64,000 bases of DNA from positions 2,294,001 to 2,358,000 of the forward strand of contig NZ_LR590484.1 of assembly GCF_901482695.1 (NCBI RefSeq), written 5' to 3'. Positions 27,647-37,151 of the stretch are shown here, in pieces (positions within the stretch are counted from its first letter, which is position 1; the number at the start of each line of letters is the position of its first letter). Under the pieces are notes generated by a model that saw only the letters and a program-made list of their open reading frames with translations, had not been told where the DNA came from and searched no databases. The DNA is from Sphingobacterium thalpophilum (GTDB taxonomy: Bacteria > Bacteroidota > Bacteroidia > Sphingobacteriales > Sphingobacteriaceae). The position numbers were made by a program, and so were the translations under genes.

Positions 27647-27823
27647 TGTTTTGATATACTTCATTCAGGTACTACGATACATCCTGATCGGATGCTTTTC
27701 CAAATAAGACCTGGAATCTGTGTGAATACTGTTGTAAATTTAGCTGATTTTGATGAAATCGCCTGCCAATATGCTTCTCACACAGCAGTCTGTGTTCTTT
27801 TAAAGCCAGCGATTTGATAAAAA

Positions 27824-27843
27824 AAGGCTGCATGAGCAGCCTT
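27824..27843 (-). terminator. Intrinsic terminator of leuA
   Basis: An 8-bp stem AAGGCTGC/GCAGCCTT with a 4-nt loop. On the minus strand it is followed by a run of seven T, 17 bp after the leuA stop. Confidence 0.85.
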
Positions 27844-27859
27844 CCTTCTTTTACATCTT

Positions 27860-29014
27860 TTACTGGATGAGGCTTTTTAGGTCATCATCGCAAATATTTT
27901 TTTTCTCATCGGCCAAAACGAGGAAGCGTTGATAGCAGGCGGCAAGATCGTCTTTGTCAAGATGGAAACCCAGGCGTTCCAAGTGATGTTTGAGTGCATG
28001 TCGTCCCGAACGGGCCGTTAAGATAATATCCGCTTCATCAAGACCTACGTCTTCCGGACGGATAATCTCATAATTCTCGCGGTGTTTGAGGAAGCCGTCT
28101 TGATGGATACCTGAACTATGTGCAAAGGCGTTACGGCCTACAATCGCTTTATTAGGCTGCACTGGCATGTTCATCATCTCACTTACTTTTCGTGAGATGT
28201 AAGTAAACATACGGCTGTCGATATTGGAGCTTAAGCTTCCAAACGATTGATTATGAACCTTAAGGATCATCGCGACCTCTTCCAGGGAAGTGTTGCCCGC
28301 GCGTTCGCCGATACCATTGATTGTACATTCCACCTGGCGGGCTCCATTTTGTATGGCAGCAACAGAATTGGCAGTCGCCAATCCCAAGTCATTGTGGCAG
28401 TGTGCCGAGATGATGGCCTGATCGATATTGCGTACATTTTCTTTGAGATACTTGATCTTAGCCCCATATTGATCGGGTAAGCAGTAGCCGTTTGTATCCG
28501 GTATATTTACTACCGTAGCTCCAGCAGCAATGACTGATTCGATCATTTTCGCCAAAAACTCCAGGTCCGCACGGCCAGCATCCTCTGCGTAGAATTCAAC
28601 ATCTTCTACATAAGATTTTGCATGTTTCACAGCCGCCACAGCGCGCTCCAGAATTTCTTCCCTTGTGCTGTTGAATTTATATTTGATATGCATATCCGAA
28701 GAACCAATGCCTGTATGGATACGTGGGCGTTTGGCATATTTCAATGCTTCGGCGGCTACATCAATATCATTTTGGTTGGCCCGCGTCAGTGCGCATATGA
28801 TGACATCGTTCACGGCCTTGGATAATTCAACGACAGATTGAAAGTCTCCGGGACTGGAAACAGGAAAGCCTGCCTCGATGATATCAACGCCGAGCTTTTC
28901 CAGGTCTTTAGCGATCTCAATTTTCTCTGGAGTAGTTAATTGACATCCGGGTACCTGTTCGCCATCACGTAGTGTGGTGTCGAAAATGTATAGATGATTA
29001 GGATCGTGTAACAT
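27860..29014 (-). CDS. leuA: 2-Isopropylmalate synthase, short form
   Basis: 384 aa. Condenses 2-oxoisovalerate with acetyl-CoA, the first step of leucine synthesis. [13 protein letters not shown] and [12 protein letters not shown] carry the metal-binding Asp and His residues of the TIM barrel; [14 protein letters not shown] and the helical linker subdomain follow. It stops at about the point where the C-terminal leucine-binding regulatory domain begins in full-length LeuA (about 520 aa), so that domain is absent. The neighbouring leuB, leuC and leuD support leuA over homocitrate or citramalate synthase. Confidence 0.92.
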   Translation of the reverse strand: MLHDPNHLYIFDTTLRDGEQVPGCQLTTPEKIEIAKDLEKLGVDIIEAGFPVSSPGDFQSVVELSKAVNDVIICALTRANQNDIDVAAEALKYAKRPRIHTGIGSSDMHIKYKFNSTREEILERAVAAVKHAKSYVEDVEFYAEDAGRADLEFLAKMIESVIAAGATVVNIPDTNGYCLPDQYGAKIKYLKENVRNIDQAIISAHCHNDLGLATANSVAAIQNGARQVECTINGIGERAGNTSLEEVAMILKVHNQSFGSLSSNIDSRMFTYISRKVSEMMNMPVQPNKAIVGRNAFAHSSGIHQDGFLKHRENYEIIRPEDVGLDEADIILTARSGRHALKHHLERLGFHLDKDDLAACYQRFLVLADEKKNICDDDLKSLIQ

Positions 29015-29136
29015 AATTTACAATTTAAAAGTCAACATTAAGAAGTAAAGAGCGTTGGAAATTGAATCCCTAAGATGATTATATAAAATGCTTCACTTAT
29101 TGTTCAAACACATTGCTCCGAACTCATATCTCATTA

Positions 29137-30210
29137 CTATTTGATAAACTCCAATACTTTTGTGCCCATCTCTTCTGTACCGAGGATTTTGGCTGCATCT
29201 GTGCCCGCATTGGCGATATCTCCGGTTCTCCATCCCGCTTTTAATGTCGCAGCAACCGCATTGGTAACGGCTTTTGCTTCTTCCTGAAGGCCAAAGCTGA
29301 TATCCAGCATCAACGCAGCGGATAGAATGGATGCAAGCGGGTTGGCCTTATTCTGACCCGCGATGTCATGTGCCGAGCCATGTATAGGTTCGAAGAAACC
29401 GGTGCCATCTCCCACAGATGCGGAAGCAAGCATCCCCATAGATCCGGCGATCTGAGAAGCCTCATCCGTTAGAATATCACCAAAAAGATTAGCGGTTAGA
29501 ACTACATCGAATTTTTTCGGATTTTTAACCAGCTGCATGGCCGCATTATCGATAAACATATGCTCAGTTTCTACATCTGGATATTCTTTGGCTATCTCCT
29601 GTACAACCTCGCGCCATAGCCGGGAGGTCTCCAGAACGTTGGCCTTGTCCACCGAACACAATTTCTTGCTGCGCGTACGGGCAGCTTCAAAAGCTTTACG
29701 CGCAATACGTTCTACCTCATAACGATGATAATTCATTAGATCAGAAGCAAAGGTGTTGTCTGCATTGCGATTTTTTTCACCAAAATATACATCTCCGGTC
29801 AGCTCACGGAAAAAGAGAATATCAGTACCCTGAAGGATTTCCGGTTTTAAACTGGAGGCATCCAACAGCTCATCGAATAACAGGATCGGACGAAGGTTGG
29901 CATAGAGCCCCAGCTCTTTACGGATTTTTAACAAGCCCTGCTCTGGCCGCACTTTTGCCGAAGGATCGTTATCATACTTGATATGTCCAATGGCACCAAA
30001 AAGAATTGCGTCGGAAGCTTTTGCTTTTGCCAATGTATCGTCTGGAAGCGGATTGCCGGTCGCTTCGATCGCGGTATGTCCCATGATGGCTTCGTCAAAG
30101 CTGAATTCATGACCATAATTTGTGCCGATCTTCTCCAAAACTTTTTTACCCCATGTGGTTACTTCTTGGCCGATGCCATCTCCAGGTATGATTAAAATAT
30201 CTTTCTTCAT
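29137..30210 (-). CDS. leuB: 3-Isopropylmalate dehydrogenase
   Basis: 357 aa. Oxidatively decarboxylates 3-isopropylmalate with NAD+, third step of leucine synthesis. The N-terminal IIPGDGIGQEV, central YFGEKNR, VDKANVLETSRLWREV, the metal-binding segment LTANLFGDILTDEASQIAGS and GFFEPIHGSAHDIAGQ are all diagnostic. It lies 122 bp before leuA. Two different heptad repeat arrays fill the 161-bp gap upstream. Confidence 0.96.
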   Translation of the reverse strand: MKKDILIIPGDGIGQEVTTWGKKVLEKIGTNYGHEFSFDEAIMGHTAIEATGNPLPDDTLAKAKASDAILFGAIGHIKYDNDPSAKVRPEQGLLKIRKELGLYANLRPILLFDELLDASSLKPEILQGTDILFFRELTGDVYFGEKNRNADNTFASDLMNYHRYEVERIARKAFEAARTRSKKLCSVDKANVLETSRLWREVVQEIAKEYPDVETEHMFIDNAAMQLVKNPKKFDVVLTANLFGDILTDEASQIAGSMGMLASASVGDGTGFFEPIHGSAHDIAGQNKANPLASILSAALMLDISFGLQEEAKAVTNAVAATLKAGWRTGDIANAGTDAAKILGTEEMGTKVLEFIK

Positions 30211-30218
30211 TGTATTTT

Positions 30219-30253
30219 TAGTATTGAGACATTAGATATGCGTATTGAGATTT
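30219..30253. repeat. Heptanucleotide tandem array B (5 units)
   Basis: Contiguous 7-mers TAGTATT, GAGACAT, TAGATAT, GCGTATT, GAGATTT, starting 8 bp upstream of the leuB ATG. The first 20 bp differ at one base from the array upstream of ilvB (38900-38919). Confidence 0.8.
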
Positions 30254-30315
30254 TACTTGTACGACCTTATAGCTTTCCACATGTCGCCCCTTTCTTGGTC
30301 TTTAATTCTCTTATT

Positions 30316-30357
30316 TACCATCTAATATCGGTCGTCTATTATCTATTGTTAATTGTC
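30316..30357. repeat. Second heptad array in the leuB leader (TATTATC type)
   Basis: Six contiguous 7-mers: TACCATC, TAATATC, GGTCGTC, TATTATC, TATTGTT, AATTGTC. Five end in C at exact 7-bp spacing. The sequence differs from array B but shares its period. Confidence 0.6.
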
Positions 30358-30371
30358 GTTTTCCACATTTT

Positions 30372-31850
30372 TTATGTTGATAACATCTCTTTTTTGTGGA
30401 TAACTGGTCCTACTGTTTTGATTTCTCCTTTTTCCAGCACTAGCCTATTGTCTATACAGGTTGGGAGCTGGCTTTCAAAATGGCCAACATAAATGAGTGT
30501 CTGTCCATTTTTGCTGAGATCATCGATCACATCGTTGAAATACTGGGTCTGTTCTTTGTCCAGGCCCTGACATGGTTCGTCCAGAATCAGCAATTCAGGA
30601 TGCTTTACAATGGTGCGGGCGAGCAATGCCAGTCGTTGTTGACCTAAAGGCAGAGAGGCCAGTGTTTTATGTTTTACTTCTTTCAGGTCAAAAAAATGAA
30701 GTACCTGTTCAAGCTTTTGCTGTTGTTCATACCCCAGTTTTTGGTAAAGGCTCATCGAGTCGAAGAAGCCCGAAGCAATAGTCTGACCCACATTGGCATT
30801 CATGTCATAATACCAATGTAGCTCGGGAGATATGATCCCCAGATGTTCTTTGATTTCCCATATGCTTTCTCCTGATCCCCGCTTTTTGCCAAATAAGGTG
30901 ATATCATTGGCGTAAGCCTGTGGATGATCCGCATTGATGAGGCTGAGTAAGGTGGATTTGCCGGATCCATTATGTCCTTGCAACAACCATTTTTCACCTG
31001 CTTTGACTTCCCAGTCTATATTTTTTAAGACCTGCTTTTCACCATAGGATACGTTGATCTTATTCATTTTCACCATTACCTGTGCGGATACCTTGGGTGG
31101 CTGTTGCAGAAAATAGGGCAATTGTTTGCGTTGGCGTGCTAGCCCTTTGGAAATTTCGCTGTTATGCTTCCGGATTACCAGTTTACCTTGTTGAATTTCT
31201 GCAAAACGGTTGATACAATCTGGTTGTTCGTCATCGTTGCTGATCAATAGTAGGGATACGCCTTTCTCAGCAAGCTGGTCGAAGACCTGGTTGAGATCTT
31301 TTCGTGACTGTACATCAAGACCCGTATAGGGTTGATCAATAATAAGTACCTGCGGCTGCAGCCATAAAGCTTTGACTAGCTGCAACCGTTTGTGTTCGCC
31401 GCTCGAAAGTTCGATCAGCTGCTGGTCTCTGAAATTTTCAAATCCAAAGATAGATAGATAGGGTTCGACGTCTTCAAAGGCAAGCTGTTCTTGCTGGGCA
31501 AAATGTTTTAATTCCGCAAAGACGGTTAACGTGTCATTTTTTGCAAATTTGTTGTAACGCTGCTGGTAATAGAAGTTGCGGTCGCCCTCCAGGTTGGTAA
31601 ATTGAAACCAATTGGATACATAATGAACAGTGGCTGGAAGGGGGCTGGCCGGTTCCCAATGGAAGGTAATTGTTCCCTCATATTTTAACTGTCCGGAGAT
31701 TGCTTTTGCAAGCGTAGTCTTTCCGGTGCCACTGGGGCCACCCAAAATCCATTGCTCACCAGGTGAAATTTGCCAATTTAAGTCTTGCAGTACGCAATCT
31801 TTACCGTACTGAATAGTTAAATTGGCAATATGGACGACAGGATCTACCAT
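30372..31850 (-). CDS. Tandem ABC ATPase (ModF-like), two nucleotide-binding domains
   Basis: 492 aa with two complete ABC cassettes and no membrane segment. Domain 1 has Walker [10 protein letters not shown] (37-45), signature LSSGEHKRL and Walker [13 protein letters not shown]. Domain 2 has Walker [10 protein letters not shown] (about residue 290), signature LPLGQQRLA and Walker [13 protein letters not shown]. The layout resembles ModF-type soluble ATPases; no permease is encoded nearby. Its ATG overlaps the leuD stop by 7 bp, so translation is coupled to leucine synthesis genes. Its role there is unknown. Confidence 0.88.
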   Translation of the reverse strand: MVDPVVHIANLTIQYGKDCVLQDLNWQISPGEQWILGGPSGTGKTTLAKAISGQLKYEGTITFHWEPASPLPATVHYVSNWFQFTNLEGDRNFYYQQRYNKFAKNDTLTVFAELKHFAQQEQLAFEDVEPYLSIFGFENFRDQQLIELSSGEHKRLQLVKALWLQPQVLIIDQPYTGLDVQSRKDLNQVFDQLAEKGVSLLLISNDDEQPDCINRFAEIQQGKLVIRKHNSEISKGLARQRKQLPYFLQQPPKVSAQVMVKMNKINVSYGEKQVLKNIDWEVKAGEKWLLQGHNGSGKSTLLSLINADHPQAYANDITLFGKKRGSGESIWEIKEHLGIISPELHWYYDMNANVGQTIASGFFDSMSLYQKLGYEQQQKLEQVLHFFDLKEVKHKTLASLPLGQQRLALLARTIVKHPELLILDEPCQGLDKEQTQYFNDVIDDLSKNGQTLIYVGHFESQLPTCIDNRLVLEKGEIKTVGPVIHKKEMLST

Positions 31851-32434
31851 TGTCTTGCTGCTTCAAATGATTCAATTAAATCTTTTTGATTACGAATAAA
31901 ATCGATGTCATCATACCCATTGATCAAACATGATTTTTTGTAAGGATTGATTTCGAATTCAAATTGATCGCCTGTTTCGGTTAGCATAACCGTTTGTTTT
32001 TCAAGGTCGACGATGACTTCAGTTTTGGGGTTTTGGTGGACAAGCTCAAAGATCTTGTCCAAAAATTCATCCGGTACCTGAATAGGTAGTACCCCGTTGT
32101 TGAGGGCATTGCCTTTAAAGATATCCGCAAAGAATGAGCTGATGACAACATCAAATCCGTAGTCCTGAATCGCCCATGCCGCATGCTCACGGCTGGAACC
32201 GCAGCCGAAATTTTTGCCGGCAACTAATATTTTACCTGAATAGGTGGGATTGTTAAGGACAAAATCAGGCTTGGGCTGATTATTGCTGTCAAAGCGCCAA
32301 TCACGAAACAGGTTATCGCCAAAGCCTTCGCGGGTCGTGGCCTTTAAAAACCGCGCCGGTATGATCTGGTCAGTATCTATATTTTCAATCGGTAATGGTA
32401 CTACCTGTGATGTTAAAGTTTCAAATTTTTTCAT
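31844..32434 (-). CDS. leuD: 3-Isopropylmalate dehydratase small subunit
   Basis: 196 aa. With LeuC it isomerises 2- to 3-isopropylmalate. Characteristic segments are [29 protein letters not shown] and [15 protein letters not shown]. It is separated from leuC by a 173-aa lipoprotein gene, unlike the usual adjacent leuCD, and overlaps the ABC ATPase start by 7 bp. Confidence 0.96.
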   Translation of the reverse strand: MKKFETLTSQVVPLPIENIDTDQIIPARFLKATTREGFGDNLFRDWRFDSNNQPKPDFVLNNPTYSGKILVAGKNFGCGSSREHAAWAIQDYGFDVVISSFFADIFKGNALNNGVLPIQVPDEFLDKIFELVHQNPKTEVIVDLEKQTVMLTETGDQFEFEINPYKKSCLINGYDDIDFIRNQKDLIESFEAARQW

Positions 32435-32471
32435 TTCTTAAAGTCAGAATAAAAATCGAAAGCTTGCCATA

Positions 32472-32993
32472 TTAGCCTTCTGTTTTTTTGTCTATTTTGT
32501 TGTCCGAAGAGCTATAAGTGTTCAATACTTTTTCTCTCTGTTGTTCGTATTCCTCTTTGGTAATAAGGTTGTCGTCATACATCTTTTTTAGTTCCTGTAG
32601 TTTTGACGCAACAGACGTGTCCCCACTGACGTCTTTTTTTACCCCTGCCCCTAAGGGAATCAACTCATAATTATGCTGTTCTTTGTACTTCATCGTCCAT
32701 AAGAACGGAACTAATACAAAACAGCCAGCGATAATCGCACCAACATCAGCCTTTTCATTCCTCGAGATATTTGTCATAAAGGGCTCATACCCTTCCTTCT
32801 CGATCTTTATATCAGTGGTACTACCAACCACCTTCGTGTCTTTATAAGAGTAGGGTGTTGTCCCCGCATATTCCCCCTGAATATAAACCTTCGCACCAAC
32901 TGGATTGGATTGAATCAATGTTCTGCTTGCGCAGCTGGCAAAAAGAGTGGTCCCGGCTAAAAGGACGCAAATGATGTTACTGTTACTTTTCAT
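32472..32993 (-). CDS. PEGA-domain lipoprotein with C-terminal SHOCT motif
   Basis: 173 aa. Lipoprotein signal with lipobox FASC (Cys21). PEGA domain about 24-70 (SNPVGAKVYIQGEYAGTTPY, KIEKEGYEPF), a hydrophobic segment about 88-102 (AIIAGCFVLVPFLWT), and a C-terminal SHOCT-like helix (ASKLQELKKMYDDNLITKEE, about 130-160). It probably sits in the cell envelope. It is inserted between leuC and leuD, in frame with operon spacing (37 and 52 bp). No link to leucine synthesis is known; function unknown. Confidence 0.85.
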   Translation of the reverse strand: MKSNSNIICVLLAGTTLFASCASRTLIQSNPVGAKVYIQGEYAGTTPYSYKDTKVVGSTTDIKIEKEGYEPFMTNISRNEKADVGAIIAGCFVLVPFLWTMKYKEQHNYELIPLGAGVKKDVSGDTSVASKLQELKKMYDDNLITKEEYEQQREKVLNTYSSSDNKIDKKTEG

Positions 32994-33045
32994 TTATAGA
33001 TTATTATATTACTGTTAAAATCAAATCAATTCCCTCACCTCAATA

Positions 33046-34443
33046 CTATATTAACTCTCTAACATCAGTCACTCTGCCAGTCACGGCTGCGGCTGCAGCG
33101 GTCAACGGCGATACCAACATGGTGCGGGCATCCGGTCCCTGGCGTCCTTCGAAGTTTCTGTTTGAAGTGGAAACGCAATACTTACCGGCCGGAATTTTAT
33201 CCTCGTTCATACCGAGGCATGCCGAACATCCCGGTTCACGGAGCTGGAATCCGGCTTCTTCGAATATTTTATCCAAGCCTTCTTCTTTTGCTTGTTTTTC
33301 GACCTGTTTGGATCCGGGAACAATCCAGACTTCAACGTCTTCAGCTTTTTGTTTGCCTTTTACAAATGAAGCGACTTCACGGAGGTCTTCAATACGCGAA
33401 TTGGTACAGCTGCCGATAAATACATAATCGACGCGGTTGCCAATCACCGGGGTGTTATCTTTAAAGCCCATATAGTCCAGCGCCTTCTGATAAGAAGGTC
33501 TTTCGGACTCTGGCTGTGCGTTTGTCGCTGGGATAGTTTCGGTGATTCCCATTCCCATTCCCGGATTGGTGCCATATGTAATCATTGGAGCGATATCAGC
33601 GGCATCGAAAGTCAATACTTTATCAAAGATCGCATCTTCGTCTGAGTACAATGTTTTCCAGTACGCTAGGGCTTTGTCCCATTCGTCACCTTTAGGGGCA
33701 AATTCGCGTCCTTTCACATAATCAAAAGTGGTTTGGTCGGGGGCGATAAGTCCGCCACGCGCGCCCATTTCGATACTCATGTTGCAGATGGTCATACGCG
33801 CTTCCATACTTAGGGAACGTATTGCCGAACCCGCATATTCAATAAAATATCCTGTACCACCGGCTGCTGAGATTTTGGAGATGATATAAAGGATAATATC
33901 TTTTGCGCCTACGCATTTTTGTAGGGTGCCATTGACTTCGATTTTCATGGTTTTTGGCTTTGACTGCAACAAACATTGCGTCGCAAAGACCTGTTCGACC
34001 TGAGAGGTGCCGATACCAAAAGCAATAGCTCCAAAAGCACCGTGTGTGGAGGTATGGCTATCTCCGCATACCATCGTTTTGCCGGGCAGGGTAATACCAA
34101 GCTCGGGACCAATGACGTGTACAATTCCCTGGTAAGGGTGCCCCAGACCATACAGCTCAATACCAAATTCAGCGCAGTTTTTGGTCAGCATATCCACCTG
34201 ATACCGAGAAAGCTCTTCTTTGATCGGTAAATGCTGGTTGAGTGTGGGTACGTTATGGTCGGCAGTAGCTACCGTTTGCTTTGGACGAAAGACTGGAATT
34301 CCTCTTTTGCGTAAGCCATCAAAAGCCTGAGGAGAAGTAACCTCATGAATTAAATGGGTATCGATATATAAAATATCCGGAAACCCTTCTTCACGTTTGA
34401 CGACGTGAGCATCCCAAATCTTTTCTACTAATGTTTTTGACAT
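33046..34443 (-). CDS. leuC: 3-Isopropylmalate dehydratase large subunit
   Basis: 465 aa. An aconitase-type [4Fe-4S] enzyme acting with LeuD. Cluster cysteines lie in [13 protein letters not shown] and [10 protein letters not shown]; the N-terminal IWDAHVV and [15 protein letters not shown] are typical. It follows ilvC by 95 bp, which hold a long hairpin. Confidence 0.97.
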   Translation of the reverse strand: MSKTLVEKIWDAHVVKREEGFPDILYIDTHLIHEVTSPQAFDGLRKRGIPVFRPKQTVATADHNVPTLNQHLPIKEELSRYQVDMLTKNCAEFGIELYGLGHPYQGIVHVIGPELGITLPGKTMVCGDSHTSTHGAFGAIAFGIGTSQVEQVFATQCLLQSKPKTMKIEVNGTLQKCVGAKDIILYIISKISAAGGTGYFIEYAGSAIRSLSMEARMTICNMSIEMGARGGLIAPDQTTFDYVKGREFAPKGDEWDKALAYWKTLYSDEDAIFDKVLTFDAADIAPMITYGTNPGMGMGITETIPATNAQPESERPSYQKALDYMGFKDNTPVIGNRVDYVFIGSCTNSRIEDLREVASFVKGKQKAEDVEVWIVPGSKQVEKQAKEEGLDKIFEEAGFQLREPGCSACLGMNEDKIPAGKYCVSTSNRNFEGRQGPDARTMLVSPLTAAAAAVTGRVTDVRELI

Positions 34444-34475
34444 TTTTTATTCTCTCTTATGTTATTTTCATATTG

Positions 34476-34514
34476 ACCAAGGCGATATTGCAAATGTCTC
34501 AATATCACCTTGGT
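34476..34514. other. Intercistronic hairpin between ilvC and leuC
   Basis: Arms 34476-34490 and 34500-34514 pair over 15 bp with a 9-nt loop. The single mismatch in DNA is a G-U pair in the minus-strand RNA. No U-tract follows, so it is more likely a processing or stability element than a terminator. Confidence 0.65.
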
Positions 34515-34538
34515 TTGGATCGTCTAATTTACGAAATT

Positions 34539-36020
34539 TTAAACAGTTTTGATAGCTTTCATCGCAGTCATTGCTTTACGCAATTTGCGTCCAACGATTT
34601 CCACAGGGTGTTCGCGGAGGATTTCGTTGATGGCGACCAATTGAGCATTGTCGACTGCAGCATCTTTACCTTCATTGAAGTTTTTGCCAACAAGATCGGT
34701 ATCTACAGTCTTCATGAAATCTGCCAATAACGGTTTACATGCTTGATCAAACAAGTAACAGCCATATTCTGCCGTATCGGAGATAACGCGGTTCATTTCG
34801 AATAATTTTTTACGCGCGATCGTATTAGCGATCAATGGAGTCTCGTGTAAGGATTCGTAATAGGCTGATTCAGGCTTAATACCTGCTTCTACCATCGTCT
34901 CAAAAGCCAGTTCAACACCCGCACGGATAAAAGCAACCATCAATGTGTAGTTGTCAAAGTACTCTTGCTCGTTGATCTTAACATCTCCTGCAGGAGTCTT
35001 TTCAAACGCTGTCTCGCCTGTTTCGGCTCTCCATTTCAATAAGTTGGCGTCACCATTTGCCCAGTCTTCCATCATCGTTTTGCTAAATTCACCGGACATA
35101 ATGTCATCTTGGTGTTTTCTGAACAAGGGACGCATGATATCTTTCAGTTCTTCAGAGATTTCAAAAGCTTTGATCTTTGCCGGATTGCTCAGGCGGTCCA
35201 TCATTCCGCTTACCCCGCCGTGCTTTAAGGCCTCAGTGATGACCTCAACGCCGTATTGTACTAACTTGGACGCGTAGCCAGCATCGATCCCTTTCTCGAT
35301 CATTTTATCGAAAGACAGGATTGATCCCGTTTGCAATAAACCACATAAAATGGTTTGCTCGCCCATTAGATCCGATTTTACCTCGGCTACGAATGACGAT
35401 TTCAACACACCGGCTCTATGACCACCAGTGCCGACGCAATACGCTTTTGCTTCTGCCCAGCCTTTTCCTTGAGGGTCGTTTTCGGGGTGAACAGCGATCA
35501 AGGTCGGTACCCCAAAACCGCGAAGGTATTCGGCACGTACCTCCGATCCCGGACATTTTGGAGCAACCATGATAACGGTGATGTCTTTCCGGATCTGCAT
35601 GCCTTCTTCTACGATGTTGAAACCGTGGGAATAGGATAATGTCGCACCTTCTTTCATCAAAGGCATAACGGCGTTGATCACGGAGGTATGTTGTTTATCT
35701 GGAGTCAAGTTGATGACCAAATCTGCTGTTGGGATCAGTTCCTCATAAGTGCCTACCTTGAAATTGTTTTCCGTAGCATTTTTCCAAGAATCTCTCTTTT
35801 GTTCAATAGCTTCTTTACGCAATGCGTAAGACACGTCCAATCCGCTGTCTCTAAGGTTTAAACCTTGGTTCAAGCCTTGGGCGCCACATCCTACGATCAC
35901 GATTTTTTTACCTTTTAAAGCATTTACTCCATCACTGAATTCGGTATTGTCCATGAATTCGGCGTGGCTTAATTGTTCTAGCTGCTCTCTTAGCGGTAAG
36001 GTGTTGAAATAATTTGCCAT
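34539..36020 (-). CDS. ilvC: Ketol-acid reductoisomerase, class II (long form)
   Basis: 493 aa, the length of the E. coli enzyme. Converts acetolactate or acetohydroxybutyrate to dihydroxy acids with NADPH and Mg2+. The Rossmann motif [36 protein letters not shown], and the duplicated C-terminal knotted domains ([12 protein letters not shown] and [17 protein letters not shown]) are visible. It lies 36 bp after the DinB gene. Confidence 0.97.
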   Translation of the reverse strand: MANYFNTLPLREQLEQLSHAEFMDNTEFSDGVNALKGKKIVIVGCGAQGLNQGLNLRDSGLDVSYALRKEAIEQKRDSWKNATENNFKVGTYEELIPTADLVINLTPDKQHTSVINAVMPLMKEGATLSYSHGFNIVEEGMQIRKDITVIMVAPKCPGSEVRAEYLRGFGVPTLIAVHPENDPQGKGWAEAKAYCVGTGGHRAGVLKSSFVAEVKSDLMGEQTILCGLLQTGSILSFDKMIEKGIDAGYASKLVQYGVEVITEALKHGGVSGMMDRLSNPAKIKAFEISEELKDIMRPLFRKHQDDIMSGEFSKTMMEDWANGDANLLKWRAETGETAFEKTPAGDVKINEQEYFDNYTLMVAFIRAGVELAFETMVEAGIKPESAYYESLHETPLIANTIARKKLFEMNRVISDTAEYGCYLFDQACKPLLADFMKTVDTDLVGKNFNEGKDAAVDNAQLVAINEILREHPVEIVGRKLRKAMTAMKAIKTV

Positions 36021-36056
36021 TGTTTTACTTTCTTTCTGTTATTGGTTGTTGATTAT

Positions 36057-36530
36057 TTATTTTAATGATTGTACTAGTCTGCGTTGGGCCAAAGCATAGC
36101 CATAATGAACATTGTCATGTCCTGATGTCAGGGCGATCACTTCCTCGATCGTATCCATTGGATAACCATAAGTTGCCGTGGAAAAAGAGGTAGTTTCCTT
36201 AAAAAGACCCTTGGCATAGTCGCTGGCAATCTGTTCGATACTTTGGATAGCGATTGCTTTTAGCTCGTCGATTTCAGCTTGTTCAACAAAACGTGCTGGC
36301 TTGGTATCTTTTTTATAATCTTCGTTGTATCTTACCCAAGCAGTATCTGCCTTGATTCCTGTGCGCACATATACCAAAGTCTGTGTGCTGACGACGATGT
36401 GTCCAAAGTTCCATATAATATTGTTATTAAAGCCTGCCGGAACTTGATTGAGCTGTTCTAAGGAAAGGCTGTCAACCAATTCAATGAATTTCTGACGTGC
36501 CTGCAATATAAATTTGAATGTCTCTTGCAT
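36057..36530 (-). CDS. DinB-like (DUF1572/YfiT type) four-helix protein
   Basis: 157 aa. The likely metal-binding His triad is IWNFGHIVVS plus GHDNVHYGYA, the pattern of the DinB/YfiT superfamily of putative metal-dependent thiol transferases. It is cytoplasmic and lacks a signal. It sits between ilvN (13 bp) and ilvC (36 bp), so it must be co-transcribed with them. No role in branched-chain amino acid synthesis is known; this is a passenger by sequence evidence. Confidence 0.85.
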   Translation of the reverse strand: MQETFKFILQARQKFIELVDSLSLEQLNQVPAGFNNNIIWNFGHIVVSTQTLVYVRTGIKADTAWVRYNEDYKKDTKPARFVEQAEIDELKAIAIQSIEQIASDYAKGLFKETTSFSTATYGYPMDTIEEVIALTSGHDNVHYGYALAQRRLVQSLK

Positions 36531-36543
36531 ATTCTAGGATTAC

Positions 36544-37134
36544 TTACATGGTAAATACATCATCGCGTTTGTCCAGGTATTCATTTTCAACAATTTCCTG
36601 TGAAGGTTCCTGCGCTTCGAACTGAACAAGTTTGGAGTGAAAACCTGCGCTGTCTTTAATAATAGCAATGCGGGCACCACGCACAAATTCGATTAGTCCA
36701 TATTTCGTCAGCTCTTCGGTTAATTTGTCGATTTCTTCACGGTGACCTGCTGTTTCGAAAACGATATAATCGTTACGGATGACCACGACATTGGCGCCAT
36801 ACTGGCGCAGTAAGCGTTCCACATATACCTTTTCGTTGACAACGTCGGCAGGAACTTTGTATAAAGCCTGCTCTTGCCAGATCACCTCGTCATTCGTATT
36901 GTAGTACGCTTTGAGGATATCAATCTGCTTTTCCAGCTGACGGCAAAGCTTCCGCAACACATCTTCGGTTTCGGTGATGACGATAGTAAAGCGATGTATG
37001 CCCTCCACTTCCGACGGAGAGGTATTTAAGCTCTCGATATTGATTTTTCTTCTTGAAAAAATTGTCGAGATCCTGCCGATCAGGCCGATAGAATTCTCTG
37101 TATATAGGGTGATGGTATATTCTTGTTTTTCCAT
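36544..37134 (-). CDS. ilvN: Acetolactate synthase regulatory (small) subunit
   Basis: 196 aa. The N-terminal ACT domain (EYTITLYTENSIGLIGRISTIF, RFTIVITETEDVLRKLCRQL) senses valine in known small subunits, and a C-terminal ACT-like half follows. It raises and feedback-regulates the activity of IlvB, encoded 17 bp upstream on the same strand. Confidence 0.95.
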   Translation of the reverse strand: MEKQEYTITLYTENSIGLIGRISTIFSRRKINIESLNTSPSEVEGIHRFTIVITETEDVLRKLCRQLEKQIDILKAYYNTNDEVIWQEQALYKVPADVVNEKVYVERLLRQYGANVVVIRNDYIVFETAGHREEIDKLTEELTKYGLIEFVRGARIAIIKDSAGFHSKLVQFEAQEPSQEIVENEYLDKRDDVFTM

Positions 37135-37151
37135 TGCAATTAAAATTAACC

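Noticed and set aside
30359..30403. Replication origin, from TTTTCCACA and TTATCCACA-like sites at the ABC ATPase 3' end
   Set aside because: Only two boxes, one inside a coding sequence, and no dnaA, dnaN or similar gene nearby; likely chance in AT-rich DNA.
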